From assembly GCF_018224925.1 (NCBI RefSeq), contig NZ_JAGTUF010000007.1, forward strand, positions 72,942 through 136,941: 64,000 bases of DNA. The letters run 5' to 3'. This stretch comes from Magnetospirillum sulfuroxidans. Its GTDB lineage: Bacteria; Pseudomonadota; Alphaproteobacteria; Rhodospirillales; Magnetospirillaceae. This document shows positions 8,281 to 19,960 of the stretch, piece by piece (positions within the stretch are counted from its first letter, which is position 1; each line of letters starts with the position of its first letter). Position numbers and translations under genes: made by a program. The notes under the pieces were generated by a model that saw nothing but the letters and a program-made list of their open reading frames with translations, was not told the DNA's origin and searched no databases.

Positions 8281-8892
8281 CAAAATAAATTCATGGTGTC
8301 GGGCACGGATGGCCGTCGCCGAAGCGGGATGCAAGCGGGTGTGCAAGAACACCCAAGCCGGCGGTTTCTGCGCCGCCAAGGCCCAAGCCCCGGCCGTCTT
8401 TCGTCGAGACCCGGCCATGGCCTGGGCAGCAGGCGCAGCCAAAGCCTTCCGAGAATAGGGAGCGCGCGCCAAAATCGCAATGGGAACAGCAGCGAAGATG
8501 CGACGCCAATGCAGCCAGTGGGTCATTTGCCCCAGATTATCAGCCCCCATCAGCCAAACGAAGCGGGCCTTGGGAAAGCGCAGGCGCAGCTTTTCCAAGG
8601 TGTGGGCGGAATAAGCGGTGCCGAAACGACTTTCCATATCGGTGGCGATCAGGCGCGGATGACCGCCAAGCACCGCCCGCGCGCCGGCCAGACGCTGGCT
8701 TTGCGGCGCCATGCCGACCAGCGGTTTCAGCGGGTTCTGCGGACTGACCAACAGCCACACCTGATCCAGGGCAAGCCGGCGCAATGCCGTTTCCGCCACA
8801 TGACGATGACCGGCATGGGCGGGATTGAACGACCCGCCCAGCAGGCCGATGCGCACCCGGCGACGATCGCCCCAGGGATTGGGGGCCAGCAT
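8272..8892 (-). CDS. nadD: Nicotinate-nucleotide adenylyltransferase NadD
   Basis: The 206-aa protein makes nicotinate adenine dinucleotide from nicotinate mononucleotide and ATP in NAD synthesis. The nucleotidyltransferase motif GGSFNPAHAGH (HxGH) is near the N-terminus and WLMGADNLGQMTHWLHW is the conserved central segment. The usual C-terminal SSTxIR motif appears as SATAIRAR, a mild deviation. The ATG at 8892 lies 3 bp beyond the proA stop codon. Length is normal. Confidence 0.94.
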   Translation of the reverse strand: MLAPNPWGDRRRVRIGLLGGSFNPAHAGHRHVAETALRRLALDQVWLLVSPQNPLKPLVGMAPQSQRLAGARAVLGGHPRLIATDMESRFGTAYSAHTLEKLRLRFPKARFVWLMGADNLGQMTHWLHWRRIFAAVPIAILARAPYSRKALAAPAAQAMAGSRRKTAGAWALAAQKPPAWVFLHTRLHPASATAIRARHHEFILKE

Positions 8893-8895
8893 GGT

Positions 8896-10158
8896 TCAGC
8901 CCGGCCGGGTCTGGCCGGCTCCCAGAACCTTGTATTTGAAGGTGCACAATTGCTCGACGCCGACCGGGCCGCGGGCATGCATGCGACCGGTGGAAATGCC
9001 GATTTCCGCCCCCATGCCGAATTCGCCGCCATCGGCGAACTGAGTCGAGGCATTCCAGCACACGATCGCCGAATCGCAGCCGTTCAGGAACGTTTCCGCC
9101 GCCTGCGCATCGCTGGTGATGATCGCTTCGGTGTGCTGGCTGCCGTGGCGGTTCACGTGCTCCACCGCCCCATTGACCCCATCGACCAGCTTCACCGAGA
9201 TGATGGAATCCAGATATTCGGTATCCCAATCGGCGTCGCTGGCGGCAATGACGCGGGCATCGGCGGCTTGCGCCGCCGCATCGCCCCGCACCTCGCAGCC
9301 GGCATCGGCCAGCATGGCGACCAAGGCGGGCAGATGGGTGGCGGCCACCGCCTGATCCACCAGCAACGTCTCGGTCGAACCGCAAACGCCGGTGCGCCGC
9401 ATCTTGGCGTTCAGCACCACCGCCTTGGCCATCTCCAGATCGGCGGCCTTGTCGATATAGGTATGGCAGATGCCCTCAAGGTGCTGGAACAACGGCACCT
9501 TGCTTTCCGCCTTGACCCGCGCCACCAAGCCCTTGCCGCCCCTGGGCACGATAACGTCGATATGCTTATCCATGGTCAGCATCGCCCCCACCGCCGCGCG
9601 ATCGGTGGTCGGCACCATCTGCACCACGTCATCGGGCAAGCCGGCGGCGCGGATGCCGGCGCGCATGGCCGCCATGATCGCCTGGGACGAATGATAGCTT
9701 TCCGAGCCGCCGCGCAAGATGGCGGCATTGCCTGACTTCAGGCACAGAGCGGCCGCGTCGGCGGTGACGTTGGGACGGCTTTCATAAATGATGCCGATGA
9801 CCCCCAGCGGCACGGCGACGCGCTGGATATGCAAGCCGTTGGGGCGATCCCATTCAGCCAGAACCCGGCCGACCGGATCGGGCAGGTTGGCGACCTCTTC
9901 CAGTCCCGTGGCCATGGCCTCGATGCGCTTGTCGTCCAGCATCAGCCGGTCAAGCAACGCCTTGGTCAAGCCCTTGGCCGCGCCCGCCGCCATGTCCTGA
10001 CCATTGGCGGCGGCGATGGCCGCGGCCTGCGCCCGAATGGCGGCGGCGGCTTCGCGCAACGCCGTGGTCTTGACCGCGTCGGGGGCCAAGGCCAACAGAC
10101 GGGCGGCGACACGGGCGCGCGCGCCAAGGTCGAACATCATGGTTTGAATATCGGTCAT
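8896..10158 (-). CDS. proA: Gamma-glutamyl phosphate reductase ProA
   Basis: The 420-aa NADPH-dependent enzyme reduces gamma-glutamyl phosphate to glutamate semialdehyde, the second step of proline synthesis. The catalytic cysteine is in [11 protein letters not shown], and [19 protein letters not shown] and ILRGGSES are family signatures. Its partner ProB is encoded just upstream, with a 139-bp spacer in which I see no clear promoter or terminator. nadD follows with no gap. Confidence 0.97.
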   Translation of the reverse strand: MTDIQTMMFDLGARARVAARLLALAPDAVKTTALREAAAAIRAQAAAIAAANGQDMAAGAAKGLTKALLDRLMLDDKRIEAMATGLEEVANLPDPVGRVLAEWDRPNGLHIQRVAVPLGVIGIIYESRPNVTADAAALCLKSGNAAILRGGSESYHSSQAIMAAMRAGIRAAGLPDDVVQMVPTTDRAAVGAMLTMDKHIDVIVPRGGKGLVARVKAESKVPLFQHLEGICHTYIDKAADLEMAKAVVLNAKMRRTGVCGSTETLLVDQAVAATHLPALVAMLADAGCEVRGDAAAQAADARVIAASDADWDTEYLDSIISVKLVDGVNGAVEHVNRHGSQHTEAIITSDAQAAETFLNGCDSAIVCWNASTQFADGGEFGMGAEIGISTGRMHARGPVGVEQLCTFKYKVLGAGQTRPG

Positions 10159-10297
10159 GACCAGGTTCCCGTAGCAGCCGCGCTATATTTGTTGTTGAAC
10201 CAAGCCAAGGGCAAGCCTTGACCCTCAATGTAATGCTTGAAAAACAAGGCGTCGAAATGAGTTCGACACCAAACCCTTGCCGGCATGACGCAGGGGA

Positions 10298-12770
<2,473 letters not shown>

Positions 12771-12797
12771 TTAAACCCGAATGCGGGAAACGGCTGA

Positions 12798-13067
12798 TTA
12801 TTCAGCGGCTTCCGGCAACGGCTCGACGCACACGAAAGTGCGGCCTTCGGCCTTGTGACGGAACACGACCTTGCCGGCTTCCTTGGCGAACAAGGTGTGA
12901 TCCTTGCCCATGCCGACATTGGCGCCGGGATAGAACTTGGTGCCGCGCTGACGGACCAAGATGTTGCCCGGAATGACGGCTTCGCCGCCGAACTTCTTTA
13001 CGCCCAGGCGTTGACCGTCGGAATCGCGGCCGTTGCGGGACGAGCCACCAGCTTTTTTATGAGCCAT
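12798..13067 (-). CDS. rpmA: 50S ribosomal protein L27
   Basis: The 89-aa bL27 begins [18 protein letters not shown], whose flexible N-terminus reaches the peptidyl transferase centre. [19 protein letters not shown] and [10 protein letters not shown] are signature segments. It lies directly downstream of rplU, the usual arrangement, and is followed by a hairpin before obg. Confidence 0.98.
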   Translation of the reverse strand: MAHKKAGGSSRNGRDSDGQRLGVKKFGGEAVIPGNILVRQRGTKFYPGANVGMGKDHTLFAKEAGKVVFRHKAEGRTFVCVEPLPEAAE

Positions 13068-13095
13068 GGTTGTTACTCCTTAACGCTGACCGTAA

Positions 13096-13395
13096 TCAGC
13101 CGGTGATGTCGGTGATGCGCAGGATGGTGATATCCTGGCGATGGCCGTTCTTGCGGCGCGAGCTTTGGCGGCGACGCTTCTTGAACACGATCAGCTTGGG
13201 GCCACGGGCCTGGGCGACCACTTCAGCGGTCACCGTGGCGCCGGCCACCAGCGGGGCGCCGATCTTTTCGCCGACCATCAGCACCTGGTCAAGCACAACG
13301 GAACCACCGGCCTCGCCGGCCAGCTTTTCGACGCGGATCACGTCGCCGTTGGCGACCTTGTACTGCTTACCGCCGGTCTGAATGACTGCGAACAT
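13096..13395 (-). CDS. rplU: 50S ribosomal protein L21
   Basis: The 99-aa bL21 starts [14 protein letters not shown] and carries [10 protein letters not shown] near the C-terminus followed by [14 protein letters not shown]. The ATG at 13395 was chosen over a GTG one codon earlier because it gives the canonical N-terminus. It is the first gene of the cluster and lies downstream of a well-formed sigma-70 promoter. Confidence 0.97.
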   Translation of the reverse strand: MFAVIQTGGKQYKVANGDVIRVEKLAGEAGGSVVLDQVLMVGEKIGAPLVAGATVTAEVVAQARGPKLIVFKKRRRQSSRRKNGHRQDITILRITDITG

Positions 13396-13457
13396 CACGA
13401 CTTCCTACCGCAAAAATGAACTTGCGCGCCAAGGGTCACCCAGCGCGAGAGGGCGCA

Positions 13458-13485
13458 ACTATACTCGGGACGAACAGAGAGTCAA
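13458..13485 (-). promoter_or_regulatory. Sigma-70 promoter of rplU-rpmA
   Basis: On the minus strand TTGACT (13485-13480) is followed after 16 bp by TATAGT (13463-13458), close to the consensus. It lies about 65 bp upstream of the rplU start, pointing toward it. Confidence 0.75.
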
Positions 13486-13586
13486 GCACTCAAACTCGCC
13501 AATTCCTTCGGGGCGAATCAGACCGGCAACAGGCCAAAAACGGCCATGCCCGACCGCCGGCAGCGCCGCGAAAGCCAAGGCCGGAA

Positions 13587-13623
13587 ATGAAAAAGCGGCC
13601 CCGATCACGGGCCGCTTTTTCAT
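13587..13623. terminator. Bidirectional rho-independent terminator
   Basis: A perfect 15-bp stem (13587-13601 with 13609-13623) around a 7-base loop has a GC core GCGGCCC flanked by A5 and T5. It can stop transcription in both directions and isolates the rplU promoter from the upstream antiporter and small-ORF transcripts. Confidence 0.88.
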
Positions 13624-13712
13624 CACCCCAGAAACATGACGCCCAACAAGAGATACGAAAGCCCCGGCAAGGCCGCAACACCAATCTCTTCCAGCAAATC
13701 AAGTACGGTCAT
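13623..13712 (-). CDS. Candidate small hydrophobic protein, 29 aa
   Basis: The ORF starts with ATG at 13712, preceded by GGGGGA 5 bases upstream. It encodes MTVLDLLEEIG followed by a hydrophobic segment, VAALPGLSYLLLGVMFLG, long enough to cross or lie on a membrane. Its TGA stop touches the outermost base of the terminator hairpin, the spacing expected of a genuine short transcript. It lies alone between the antiporter gene and rplU. I know no family for it. It might be a small membrane protein or a type I toxin-like peptide. It could also be chance coding, since the sequence is only 30 codons. Confidence 0.4.
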   Translation of the reverse strand: MTVLDLLEEIGVAALPGLSYLLLGVMFLG

Positions 13713-13882
13713 GACATCCCCCATCACCATTCCACGAACTGCCGCCACGCGGCCCACGCCGGGTCTGATATAAGGGACAAGAGGGACCTTAACCGCAGCC
13801 CTCCGCTTTCCAGCATTGCCGAATATGCAGCCCCCGCCCGCGTTTCTCACAACCGAAACGAATGTATGGGGAGACGGCGCCC

Positions 13883-15592
13883 TCAATCCTTTTCGTGGGT
13901 CAGCGCCAATTTGGCGTAATCGTCCTTGCGGTATTCCTCAAGCAGCGCCTGAACCTCCTCGGGCGGTTTGCCCAATTGGCGCAGCACATGCCCGCTCAAT
14001 TGCAAGCTGCCTTCCAAGATTTCCGGCACGACGACGGCGGCGCCGCTGATTTCCAAGCCCTTGGCCTGGCGGCGATCCCGCGCCCGCACCAGAATGCGCA
14101 AATCGGGAAACAAGGCATGCAGGCGCGGCACCAGCTTTTCCCGGCTCGAACCGGAATCAATGGTCAACACCACCGCGCGGGCACGGTCGCCCCCCACCGC
14201 CTTAAGTACTTCCAGTTTGCGGATATCGCCAAAAAACACCGGTTCATCGCGTTTGCGCAAGGTTTCCACCAACAGCGGCTCGCGCTCGATGCCGACATAG
14301 GGAATGCCTTGCTCGCGCAGGATCGACAACACGATCTGACCGGCGCGGCCACAGCCGGCAATGATCACGTGATTGGCCAGATCCTTGGTTTCGTCCCCCG
14401 GTTGGATCAACGGGCCGCTATGCAGGCGCTGGTGACGGGCGATCCACTCGCCGATCAAAGCCAGCACCGGGGTCAAGGCCATGCTGATGGCGACAATCCC
14501 GGTGATCAGTTCCGCCGAGCCCACATCCAGCAAGGCGTTCTGCTGGGCCCGCGCCAAAACGATAAAGGCGAATTCGCCGCCTTGCGCCAGCAACACCCCC
14601 AAATGCAAGGCGGTGCTGAGGCTGAAGCGAAAGGCCAAGGCCAACATGGCCAAGATACTGGCCTTGAGCACCAGCAACAGACCGACGCCGATGGCCGTCC
14701 GCGGCAAATCGTTCAGCAAGGCGGCAGGGGCGATGGTCATGCCCACGGTCAGAAAGAACAACCCCATCAGCAGACCGCGAATGGGCAAGATGTCCGCTTC
14801 GACCTGATGACGAAACTCGGTGCTGGCCAGCATCACCCCGGCGAGAAAAGCCCCAAGCGAGTGGGACAGCCCCACCGATTCGGTGGCGAACGAGGTGCCG
14901 ATAACCGCGAACAGAGCGGCGGCAACGAACACTTCCGGCGATCGGGTGGCGGCGACCACCTGAAACAACGGCCGCAGCGCCAGGCGCGCCAGCACAAAAA
15001 TGACGGCCATGGCCAAGGCCGCCTTTGACAGGGCGGCGGCCATGCCCAACACCATTTCGCCGCTATCGGCATTGGATCCCAGCAACGGAATCATCACCAG
15101 CAGCGGCACCACCGCCAAATCCTGCAAGATCAGCACCGCCACCGCCACCCGGCCGGTTTGGCTGGTCAGTCCGCCGCGTTCCGACAAGATTTGCAAGATA
15201 AAGGCGGTGGATGAAAACGCCAGAGCCAAACCGACCACGACCGCCCCCTTGAACGGCAAGGCCGGCACCAGCACGCCAAGCACCGCCGCCGCCGCCAGAC
15301 CCGAGGCGAGAACCTGGGCCGAACCCAGGCCGAAGATAAAACGGCGAATGACCCGCAGCCGATCCCAGGACAGTTCCAGCCCAATCATGAACAGCAGGAA
15401 GATGATGCCCAATTCGGCCAGCGACCGCGTCCCGTCATTATCGGCGATCAATCCCAGCCCCACCGGCCCGGCCACCGATCCGGCGAGCAGATAGCCCAGC
15501 ACCGGACTGATCCGCAGCCGATGACAGACCGGCGACACCACCACGGCAATGGCCAAAAAAATCAATAGGTCAAGAATGATGCCGTGATGCAC
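13883..15592 (-). CDS. CPA2 family monovalent cation/proton antiporter with TrkA-N domain (Kef type)
   Basis: The 569-aa membrane protein has about 12 transmembrane segments (residues 1-385) and a cytoplasmic TrkA-N (RCK) nucleotide-binding domain (from about 400; HVIIAGCGRAGQIV). It resembles KefB/KefC and YbaL transporters, which move potassium out in exchange for protons. I chose the GTG at 15592 because GGAGGG lies 7 bases upstream and the first membrane helix starts right after it. It is divergent from the CPA1 antiporter gene, with a 116-bp shared control region. Confidence 0.88.
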   Translation of the reverse strand: MHHGIILDLLIFLAIAVVVSPVCHRLRISPVLGYLLAGSVAGPVGLGLIADNDGTRSLAELGIIFLLFMIGLELSWDRLRVIRRFIFGLGSAQVLASGLAAAAVLGVLVPALPFKGAVVVGLALAFSSTAFILQILSERGGLTSQTGRVAVAVLILQDLAVVPLLVMIPLLGSNADSGEMVLGMAAALSKAALAMAVIFVLARLALRPLFQVVAATRSPEVFVAAALFAVIGTSFATESVGLSHSLGAFLAGVMLASTEFRHQVEADILPIRGLLMGLFFLTVGMTIAPAALLNDLPRTAIGVGLLLVLKASILAMLALAFRFSLSTALHLGVLLAQGGEFAFIVLARAQQNALLDVGSAELITGIVAISMALTPVLALIGEWIARHQRLHSGPLIQPGDETKDLANHVIIAGCGRAGQIVLSILREQGIPYVGIEREPLLVETLRKRDEPVFFGDIRKLEVLKAVGGDRARAVVLTIDSGSSREKLVPRLHALFPDLRILVRARDRRQAKGLEISGAAVVVPEILEGSLQLSGHVLRQLGKPPEEVQALLEEYRKDDYAKLALTHEKD

Positions 15593-15708
15593 GCAAGGCC
15601 CTCCATTTCTGTCATCATGCGGAATATAACCCGCCGCCATCTCCTTGCCGACTCTGGACAAGAACCGTGATGGCCCTTAAACCAGGGGGGACGGAAAGGA
15701 GGACGCTT

Positions 15709-17508
15709 GTGATCGACAGCATGAACGCCGTGATTTTAATCCTGGCCGCGTTGGTGTCCATCAGCGTCTTGTCCAGTCTGCTGTCCTATCGGGTCGGCGC
15801 GCCGCTGCTGCTGGTGTTCCTGGGCGTTGGCTTGCTGGCCGGCCAGGACGGGATCGGCGGCTTGGGGTTCGACGACGTCGGCACCGCCTATCTGATCGGT
15901 TCGATCGCCTTGGCGGTGGTGTTGTTCGACGCAGGCTTTCACACCCCCTATAAAAGCGTGCGTCAAGCCGCCTTCCCGGCACTGTCGCTGGCCACCATCG
16001 GCGTTCTGATCACCGCGTCGCTCGCCGCCATTCCCGCCTTTTTCCTGCTTGATCTCAATTGGCTGGAAAGCCTGCTGTTGGGCTCCATCGTCGCCTCCAC
16101 CGACGCGGCGGCGGTGTTCTTCTTGTTGCGGGTCGGCGGCATCACCGTGCGCGAACGCGTCCGCTCCATTCTCGAAGTGGAATCGGGCAGCAACGATCCC
16201 ATGGCCATCTTCCTGACGATGATCTTGATCCAATTCCTGGTCGACCGCACCACCCATACCGGTTTTGGCCTTTATGTCCTGGTTCACCTGCTCCAGCAAT
16301 TCGGCATCGGCTTCGTCGCCGGTCTGGCCGGCGGCGCCCTTATCGTCCAGGCGGTCAACCGGCTGGGCTTGGAACGCGGCCTGATGCCCATCGCCTCGTT
16401 GTCCTTGGCCCTGGTGCTGTTCGCCGGCACCATGGCCTTGGGCGGCTCCGGCTTTTTGGCGGTCTATGTGGCCGGTCTGGTTGCCGGCAACTCGACCTTG
16501 CTCGCCCCGGACACCATGCGCCGGTTCCAAGATGGCGCGTCCTGGTTGGCGCAAATCGCCATGTTTCTGACCTTGGGTCTGCTGGCGACGCCATCGGAAT
16601 TCGGCCCTCTGATCCTGCCCAGCCTGGCTGTTGCCGCCGTGCTGATCTTCATCGCCCGACCGTTCGCGGTCTGGGTGGGTTTGCTGCCGTTTCGCACCAA
16701 CCGCAACGAAACCGCCTTTGTCGCCTGGGTCGGCCTGCGCGGCGCCGTCTCCATATTGTTGGCGGTGCTGCCCATGGTCGCCGGCATGGAAAACGGCCGC
16801 CTGTTCTTCAACGTCGCCTTCATGGTGGTGCTGGTGTCGCTGGCGGTGCAAGGCTGGACCTTGGGTCCGGTGGCCCGCTGGCTGGGCCAAGTGGTGCCGC
16901 GCCGTATCGGCCCGGTGGAGCGCATGGAGCTGGAAATCCCCGGCGCCCGCCACGAGCTGGTGTCATACCGCATCGTCGCCGATTCGCTGGTGGCTTTGGG
17001 TCAGCGTCTGCCGCGATGGGCGGCGCCATCCCTGGTGGTCCGCGATGGCCGTTCGCTGCTGGGCATCACCGTCGAGGCCTTGCGTCCCGGCGATCTGGTC
17101 TGGCTGTTCGCCCGTCCCGACCGCGTCAACCAATTGGACCGTCTGTTCGCCAGCCCAGCCGGCGCCGCCGAGGCCGACCGTCAATTCTTCGGCGATTTTC
17201 CCATCGATCCCCAGGCCAAAATGACCGATCTTGGCCTGCTCTATGGCTTGGCCATGCCGTCCGATTGCTCGGAAGTCACCGTCGCGCAATGGATGGCCGA
17301 CACCTTGGGCCGCCATCTCGGCATCGGCGACCGCATCGCCCTGGGCGAAGTCGAGCTGATCGTCCGAGCCCTTGGCCCCGACGACGCCATCATCGAAATC
17401 GGCTTGGCCACCGAACCGACACAGATCGACAAGCCGCGCCTGCCGCTGTTTCCGTCCGGACAGGAAGTCCGCCTGCGGCTTAAGACGCTTTTCCGGCGTC
17501 CTGGTTGA
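15709..17508 (+). CDS. cvrA: Potassium/proton antiporter, CPA1 family (CvrA/NhaP2 type)
   Basis: The 599-aa protein has about 12-13 membrane segments (residues 5-400). These include the family motif region GSIVASTDAAAVFFLLR and EVESGSNDPMA, whose Asp pair is typical of cation/proton exchange. A cytoplasmic C-terminal TrkA-C-like region and a CorC/HlyC-like tail follow. The GTG start at 15709 is preceded by AAGGAGG at a 6-base spacing. The 3' end overlaps the convergent ptsI gene by 29 bp. The inferred role is potassium or ammonium efflux at high cytoplasmic load or alkaline pH. Confidence 0.88.
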   Translation: MIDSMNAVILILAALVSISVLSSLLSYRVGAPLLLVFLGVGLLAGQDGIGGLGFDDVGTAYLIGSIALAVVLFDAGFHTPYKSVRQAAFPALSLATIGVLITASLAAIPAFFLLDLNWLESLLLGSIVASTDAAAVFFLLRVGGITVRERVRSILEVESGSNDPMAIFLTMILIQFLVDRTTHTGFGLYVLVHLLQQFGIGFVAGLAGGALIVQAVNRLGLERGLMPIASLSLALVLFAGTMALGGSGFLAVYVAGLVAGNSTLLAPDTMRRFQDGASWLAQIAMFLTLGLLATPSEFGPLILPSLAVAAVLIFIARPFAVWVGLLPFRTNRNETAFVAWVGLRGAVSILLAVLPMVAGMENGRLFFNVAFMVVLVSLAVQGWTLGPVARWLGQVVPRRIGPVERMELEIPGARHELVSYRIVADSLVALGQRLPRWAAPSLVVRDGRSLLGITVEALRPGDLVWLFARPDRVNQLDRLFASPAGAAEADRQFFGDFPIDPQAKMTDLGLLYGLAMPSDCSEVTVAQWMADTLGRHLGIGDRIALGEVELIVRALGPDDAIIEIGLATEPTQIDKPRLPLFPSGQEVRLRLKTLFRRPG

Positions 17509-19240
17509 ACTGTTCCAGCAATTGTGAAATCCGCGCCGTCTCGCTTTGGCTCATCACCGTCTGGGCAAAGCCGCGCACCTGGCTGTATTCCAAGGTGCGG
17601 ATACGCTTTTTCACCACCGGAATATTGGTGGCCGACATGGACAGATCGTGGATGCCCAAGCCCAGCAACAGCCCGACATAGCGGGGATCGCCGGCGACTT
17701 CGCCGCAGACGCCAACCGGGATGCCGGCGCGATTGGCGGCTTCGGCGGTGAATTGAATAAGCCGCAGAACCGCCGGATGCAGCGGATTGTACAGATGGGC
17801 CACCGCCTCGTCGGCTCGGTCGATGGCCAGGGTGTACTGAGTAAGATCGTTGGTGCCGATGGAAAAAAAGTCGGCATGCCGCGCCAGCGAATCCGCCGAC
17901 AGCGCCGCGCCGGGAATTTCGATCATCACCCCCAGCGGCGGCAATGGATCGGGCAGCACATGCCCGGCCCGACACAAGGTGATTGCCGCACGGTCACGGG
18001 CGGCACGGGCGGCCGTGACTTCGGCGATGGTGGCGACCATGGGCACCAGAATACGCACCGGGCCGTGAACGCTGGCGCGCAAAATGGCGGCCATTTGCAT
18101 GTCCAGCAATTCCGGCCGAGCCAGTGACAAGCGGATCGCCCGCAACCCCAAGGCGGGATTGGGACCGGGAATAATACCCAAGGAATGGGCCAGCTTGTCC
18201 CCGCCCACATCCAGGGTCCGAATGGTCACCGGCCGCCCCGCCATACGCTCCACCACCGTGCGCATGACCTGATATTGCTCGTCTTCCGACGGCAGATCGT
18301 CGCGGTTCATATACATGAATTCCGAGCGGAAAAGGCCAATGCCCTCGGCCCCGGCGGCCAGCACCGAATCGATCTCGGACGGCAATTCGATATTGGCCTG
18401 CAATTGCAGGCGGACCCCGTCCCGCGTGATGGCGGGAACGTCTCGCAACCGCGACAGCGTGCGCCGCTCCCGCAGATAGCGGGCCCGGCCCTGGCGATAG
18501 ATTGCCAGGGTTTCAAGCGCGGGATTGCGGATCACCCGGCCCTGACCGCCGTCGATGATGATCAATTCGCCATTGACGGCGCCTTTCAGCAAGCCGGCAA
18601 CCCCCAGCACCGCCGGCAATCCCAGCGATCGGGCCATGATGGTCGTATGACTTTCAGCCCCGCCCAATTGCGTGGCCAGACCGGCCACGTGACGGGGATC
18701 CAGCAACGCGGTATCGGCGGGGGTCAGATCCTCGGCCACAATGACGGCGTTGCGGGGCAAGGACTGGAACGGCCGATAGGTCTTGCCGGTCAGATTGCGG
18801 ATCAACCGGCGGCCAAGATCGCGGATATCGGCGACACGGGCGGCGAGATAAGTATCTTCCATCGCCTCGAAGCCACGGGCGATCAGGTCGATCTCGTGCT
18901 GGACGGCGGCTTCGGCATTGACCCTTTCGTCCTCGATGCGACGATGCACGCCCCGGATCAATCGGGATCCGTGCAGCATCTGCTGATAGGCGTCAAGCAG
19001 ATAGCCCAGTTCCTCGGCGGCGGAACCATCCAGGGTGCGGGCCTTGTCCTGCAAGCGCGCCACCTGCTGCCCGGCCTGCTCGGCGGCAATGGTGAAGCGC
19101 TGCTTCTCGCTTTCGATCTGGCTGGGAAGAATGCAAAATTCGGCCACCGTGACGGTGTCGGATTCGTGGCGATACACCACACCGATGGCAATGCCCCGGC
19201 TGACCGCCATGCCTTCCAAGATGAGTTCGGCCGAAGCCAT
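17480..19240 (-). CDS. ptsI: Phosphoenolpyruvate-protein phosphotransferase (PTS enzyme I)
   Basis: The 586-aa enzyme takes phosphate from PEP and passes it to HPr. The phosphorylated histidine is His198 in GGAESHTTIMARSLGLPAVLG. The C-terminal PEP-binding TIM barrel carries GLFRSEFMYM, RTLDVGGDK and PVGVCGEVAGDP. No GAF/PTSN domain precedes it, so it is the classical EI type. The ATG follows the HPr stop with no gap. No sugar-transporting EIIBC genes are nearby, so this chain most likely serves regulation. Confidence 0.97.
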   Translation of the reverse strand: MASAELILEGMAVSRGIAIGVVYRHESDTVTVAEFCILPSQIESEKQRFTIAAEQAGQQVARLQDKARTLDGSAAEELGYLLDAYQQMLHGSRLIRGVHRRIEDERVNAEAAVQHEIDLIARGFEAMEDTYLAARVADIRDLGRRLIRNLTGKTYRPFQSLPRNAVIVAEDLTPADTALLDPRHVAGLATQLGGAESHTTIMARSLGLPAVLGVAGLLKGAVNGELIIIDGGQGRVIRNPALETLAIYRQGRARYLRERRTLSRLRDVPAITRDGVRLQLQANIELPSEIDSVLAAGAEGIGLFRSEFMYMNRDDLPSEDEQYQVMRTVVERMAGRPVTIRTLDVGGDKLAHSLGIIPGPNPALGLRAIRLSLARPELLDMQMAAILRASVHGPVRILVPMVATIAEVTAARAARDRAAITLCRAGHVLPDPLPPLGVMIEIPGAALSADSLARHADFFSIGTNDLTQYTLAIDRADEAVAHLYNPLHPAVLRLIQFTAEAANRAGIPVGVCGEVAGDPRYVGLLLGLGIHDLSMSATNIPVVKKRIRTLEYSQVRGFAQTVMSQSETARISQLLEQFNQDAGKAS

Positions 19241-19543
19241 TTAATCTTCTTCGTCGAATTTCTGCGCGATCAAGGCGCACAGCGCCTCCAGCGCTTGTTC
19301 GGCCTGAACCCCCGATGCCGACAGGTCAATGCAGCAGCCCGGCGCGGCGGCCAGCATCATCAACCCCATGATCGACATGCCCGAGACTTCGGTGCCGCGA
19401 TGAGCGACATTGATCTGGGCATCGAAGGTGGCGGCCAACTTGACGAATTTGGCGGCGGCGCGGGCATGCAGGCCACGCCGATTACAGATGGTCGCCTGTC
19501 GGCTGATGGGATTGTCCAAAACAGGGGCGGAATCGGCACTCAT
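19241..19543 (-). CDS. ptsH: Phosphocarrier protein HPr
   Basis: The 100-aa HPr has the EI-phosphorylated His26 in NRRGLHARAAAKFV and the HprK target serine, Ser57, in SGMSIMGLMMLAA. The gene overlaps the EIIA-Man-like gene (ATGA) and abuts ptsI. Presence of HprK in the same operon fits regulation by serine phosphorylation. Confidence 0.96.
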   Translation of the reverse strand: MSADSAPVLDNPISRQATICNRRGLHARAAAKFVKLAATFDAQINVAHRGTEVSGMSIMGLMMLAAAPGCCIDLSASGVQAEQALEALCALIAQKFDEED

Positions 19544-19947
19544 TTGCGATCCTGGGTCAGCAGCTTGGAGGCAACGTTGATGTATTTGCGTCCAGCGTCC
19601 TGGGCCGCGGCCACCGCCTCGGCCAAGGGCTCGGAATGGCGCACGCTGGCCAGCTTGATCAGCATGGGCAAGTTGACGCCGGCGATGACCTCGACCTTGG
19701 CCTTGTCCATGATGGAAATGGCCAAATTGGACGGCGTGCCGCCGAACATATCGGTCAGCACCACCACGCCGGTGCCGTCGTCGCATTTGGCCACGCTGGC
19801 CAAGATATCGTTGCGCCGCTGTTCCATGTCGTCGTCGGGACCGATACACACCGATCCGACATTGGGTTGCGGGCCAACCACGTGCTCCATGGCGGCCACC
19901 AATTCATCGGCCAGCCGGCCGTGGGTGACGAGTACCAGACCGATCAT
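19540..19947 (-). CDS. PTS EIIA component, mannose/fructose family
   Basis: The 135-aa EIIA-Man domain has its phosphorylatable His9 in MIGLVLVTHGRLADEL, then VVVLTDMFGGTPSNLAISI. I chose the ATG at 19947 because it gives the canonical N-terminus and AAGGGG lies 6 bases upstream. No EIIB, EIIC or EIID partner is encoded here, so in alphaproteobacteria this protein is regarded as an output of a regulatory PTS rather than a sugar transporter part. Confidence 0.93.
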   Translation of the reverse strand: MIGLVLVTHGRLADELVAAMEHVVGPQPNVGSVCIGPDDDMEQRRNDILASVAKCDDGTGVVVLTDMFGGTPSNLAISIMDKAKVEVIAGVNLPMLIKLASVRHSEPLAEAVAAAQDAGRKYINVASKLLTQDRK

Positions 19948-19960
19948 TTCCATCCCCTTG

